A stretch of 22,945 bases of DNA, from assembly GCA_002413075.1 (NCBI GenBank), contig DHWG01000177.1, positions 1 to 22,945 of the forward strand, in the 5' to 3' direction. How positions within the stretch are numbered: position 1 is the stretch's first letter; every line of letters starts with the position of its first letter. This stretch comes from Desulfosporosinus sp. UBA5188 (GTDB lineage: Bacteria; Bacillota; Desulfitobacteriia; Desulfitobacteriales; Desulfitobacteriaceae). The position numbers and the translations under genes were made by a program. Below are positions 22,892 to 22,945 of this stretch, piece after piece. The notes under the pieces were generated by a model. It was given only the letters and a program-made list of their open reading frames with translations, was not told the DNA's origin and did not search any database.

Positions 22892-22945
22892 ATGGATTTA
22901 ACCGGTATTTAGTAAACATAATAAAGGGTCAGTAAAAAAGAACGA

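Overview
The window looks like chromosome of a low-to-mid GC, anaerobic, spore-forming Firmicute of the Peptococcaceae type (Desulfosporosinus/Desulfitobacterium-like). The grounds are strong AGGAGG-type ribosome binding sites with many TTG and GTG starts, a YtfJ (GerW)/DUF2953 sporulation pair, ScpAB, a CCA-adding-type enzyme fused to DHH and CBS domains, and a TrpRS with the Cys pattern of iron-sulfur TrpRS enzymes. The genus is an inference; no 16S or other marker is present. No complete mobile element, CRISPR array, rRNA or tRNA gene was found.

Layout. 1-1.5 kb: lysA (last step of lysine synthesis), ending in a strong terminator shared with a convergent gene for a Tyr/Pro-rich protein with a C-terminal membrane anchor. 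2.1-3.2 kb: LytR-CpsA-Psr cell-wall ligase. 3.3-3.7 kb: a two-gene cassette (small membrane protein plus XRE regulator) behind a near-consensus promoter with a perfect inverted repeat over the start point. 3.8-4.5 kb: HAD phosphatase-like gene on the minus strand. 4.5-4.86 kb: gene-free stretch with an unusual hairpin-rich block, followed by corA. 5.9-7.8 kb: a small helical protein, then a PspC/LiaF-like envelope-stress pair with overlapping stop and start. 8-13.6 kb: housekeeping block with the DHH-CBS-nucleotidyltransferase fusion, an M50 protease, trpS, scpA and scpB, tightly packed and closed by a 46-bp perfect palindrome.

13.7-21.7 kb: accessory-looking region of loosely spaced genes: lepB, YjdF-like membrane protein, PhzF-like isomerase, a frameshifted TIM-barrel glycosidase-like gene, a Cys-cluster protein of unknown function, two GNAT acetyltransferases separated by a gene remnant, an isochorismatase-family hydrolase, a C39-like peptidase, and a double-CDGSH iron-sulfur protein on the minus strand. 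21.8-22.9 kb: DUF2953 and ytfJ. In many Clostridia and Peptococcaceae these two directly follow scpB, so the roughly 8 kb between may be a lineage-specific insertion into a conserved cluster.

The most notable items are the single-base frameshift at about 17041, the internally deleted gene remnant at 19430-19521, the hairpin-rich block upstream of corA, the palindromic operator of the XRE cassette and the 46-bp palindrome after scpB. I did not find a clearly new multi-gene system.
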